From Rikenellaceae bacterium (GTDB lineage: Bacteria > Bacteroidota > Bacteroidia > Bacteroidales > Rikenellaceae), in contig SUZB01000010.1 of assembly GCA_015060115.1 (NCBI GenBank), positions 1-64,000 of the forward strand: a stretch of 64,000 nt of DNA, given 5' to 3'. The notes beneath the pieces were generated by a model, which was not told the origin of the DNA, did not search any database, and saw only the letters and a program-made list of their open reading frames with translations. Made by a program: the position numbers and the translations under genes. Positions 62,443 to 64,000 of this stretch are shown one piece after another; within the stretch, counting starts at the first letter, position 1, and each line of letters starts with the position of its first letter.

Positions 62443-63096
62443 ATGAAGAGAGTACTGTCTATTATGGTCGCACTCCTCGTTATCGGGGCGTGCGACCCTG
62501 ATATTGTCCCTCTGCCAGATGATCCCCAACCGGAGCAACCAGTGCCAACACCCGACCCTGAGCCTGACCCTGACCCTGACCCTGAGCCTGAGCCTGAGCC
62601 CGACCCCGAACCAAATAATCCGCTTTCGACCCTTAAGGGCGATATCGAGGTTGTCTTCTCTGCGGATAGTTCGCTGGCCTATGCCGACTGCTTTGGCGAC
62701 TACTACTCTACGGGGCTATATATGTGGGGCTTCTACTTTATGGAGTTTACCGCAAAGGTGCAGCTCTATATCGAGGTGATGTGTCAATCCAACGAGTTGG
62801 AGATACCGACAGGTGTGTTTAGCGCCACCGATGACAAAGCAAGTGATGGGGCACTGCTTATAGGTTGTGTCGAAGAGGATGTAGATGGCCTCTATGATGC
62901 CTATTCGTGGTATACGCAGTTGGCCACCGAGAGCCAAGAGGCTGCCACAGCACCCATTGTCGATGGCGTGATGAAGATATCGTATGACGAGGCAAGTGAT
63001 ACATATAGCGTTACGCTCGACCTCAAGGACGATGCCGACAACTCAATTACGGCACACTACGAGCACCGTATAATATTGGAGGATTTTAGAATGTAA
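62443..63096 (+). CDS. Short lipoprotein with one module B after a (P-E/D)n linker
   Basis: Lipobox VIGAC; PDPEPDPDPDPEPEPEPDPEP; STLKGDIEVVFSADSS..APIVDGVMKISY..DDADNSITA. Confidence 0.7.
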   Translation: MKRVLSIMVALLVIGACDPDIVPLPDDPQPEQPVPTPDPEPDPDPDPEPEPEPDPEPNNPLSTLKGDIEVVFSADSSLAYADCFGDYYSTGLYMWGFYFMEFTAKVQLYIEVMCQSNELEIPTGVFSATDDKASDGALLIGCVEEDVDGLYDAYSWYTQLATESQEAATAPIVDGVMKISYDEASDTYSVTLDLKDDADNSITAHYEHRIILEDFRM

Positions 63097-63254
63097 AATT
63101 AGGTAATGATGCAAAAAGTGGCGTTTTTTGCATCATTACTGTTATTAGTTGTTAGAGTTTTAAGACAATAAGAGCTTATGACTTTAAGACCTTAGGATTT
63201 TTCTCCTATCGTCTTTTCGTCTTACTTGTCCTATCGTCTTAAAAATCTCATTGC

Positions 63255-63791
63255 TCATTCAAAAACTACTCTGTCCACCAAGATATCGTGCTTGTCGGTG
63301 GGTAGCTCATCGAATATCTGACAGCCAAACGCAACACCCACTTTATAGGCGCTAAAGCCTTCGAGCGACATATATTTATCGTAGAAGCCACCGCCACGAC
63401 CAAGACGCGCACCAGCGAGCGTGAAGGCGCGCGCAGGAACGATGATAAGGTCTATCTCTCGGGGTGCTACCTCATCATTGCCAATAGGCTCCTCGATGCC
63501 GTAGGCGCCAACCACGATGCGGTCGGGCGAGTAGTCGTAGAAACGCATTATATCGCCCTCGACACGCGGAACAACTATGCGCTTGCCCAACTTCAGCCAG
63601 CGCTCCAAAATCTCCTTGGTGGGCACCTCGTCGGGCATAGCGACAAAGGCCGCCACACACTGAGCCTTATGGAAGCTATCGAGAGCCTCCACTCTATCGA
63701 ATATCGAGCGTGCTTCAGCCATTCGCTCCTCAGGGCTTAATGACTTAATTCGCTGTCGTACCTCGCGGCGAATATCACTTTTTTCCATCAT
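63255..63791 (-). CDS. 5-formyltetrahydrofolate cyclo-ligase
   Basis: LIIVPARAFTLAGARLGRGGGFYDKYM. Confidence 0.93.
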   Translation of the reverse strand: MMEKSDIRREVRQRIKSLSPEERMAEARSIFDRVEALDSFHKAQCVAAFVAMPDEVPTKEILERWLKLGKRIVVPRVEGDIMRFYDYSPDRIVVGAYGIEEPIGNDEVAPREIDLIIVPARAFTLAGARLGRGGGFYDKYMSLEGFSAYKVGVAFGCQIFDELPTDKHDILVDRVVFE

Positions 63792-63860
63792 AATCCAAAC
63801 TTTTTCTCATTTTACATAGTAAAAAGGGCGTTTCGCTATTGCAAAGTTACAAAGATTTGC

Positions 63861-64000
63861 TAACTTTGCATAGCTTTATGCCGTGTTTTATGCACGGTGG
63901 CGCCCATCTTGTTAAGGATAGGTGCGCTTCGAGGGACATTGTACGCAAACAAAACTATTTACAAATATAACTTAATTTATTACACTATGAGCTGTTTCCT
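63861..64000 (+). promoter_or_regulatory. Promoter (TAACTTTG 63861-63868), structured leader, and start of a truncated gene at 63987
   Basis: -7 box, hairpin CCGTG..CACGG, then ATGAGCTGTTTC at the right edge. Confidence 0.5.

Noticed and set aside
62557-62613. Hexanucleotide (P-E/D)n repeat as a phase-variation switch
   Set aside because: 6-bp units do not change frame; likely just a flexible lipoprotein linker.

Overview
This is a Bacteroidales chromosomal segment. Gene content and style (Alistipes-like) and TAnnTTTG -7 boxes support this; the genus is inference. The left edge holds the 5' end of a 16S rRNA gene (minus strand). The rest is mostly housekeeping genes: era, rpoD, efp, ubiX, rluD, mqnE, tgt, rsmG, trxB, rnz, pdxA, thrS, infC, pckA, obg, tRNA-Thr, rpmE2, mqnA, corA and 5-FCL. 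Two clusters of BACON-type surface lipoproteins are also present. The standout is at 48.7-50.7 kb: a compact 488-aa RuvC effector of the Cas12f/TnpB superfamily (D271/E370/D469 intact). It is followed by its own promoter-like site, a ~180-nt hairpin-rich non-coding stretch with a tracrRNA-like anti-repeat candidate, and a miniature 36-bp-repeat CRISPR array with 3 spacers. No cas1/cas2/cas4 is present in the window. The locus lies just downstream of a tRNA-Thr whose 3' end is repeated twice more. Other notable signals: two cloverleaf-like palindromic elements whose wobble pairs fit one RNA strand, two 127-bp TIR elements at convergent gene ends, about nine copies of an intergenic core motif with 9-bp-period minisatellites, an MqnE-PASTA fusion, shuffled BACON cassettes, and a structured leader before corA. 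Everything was read by eye; no searches or folding programs were run.
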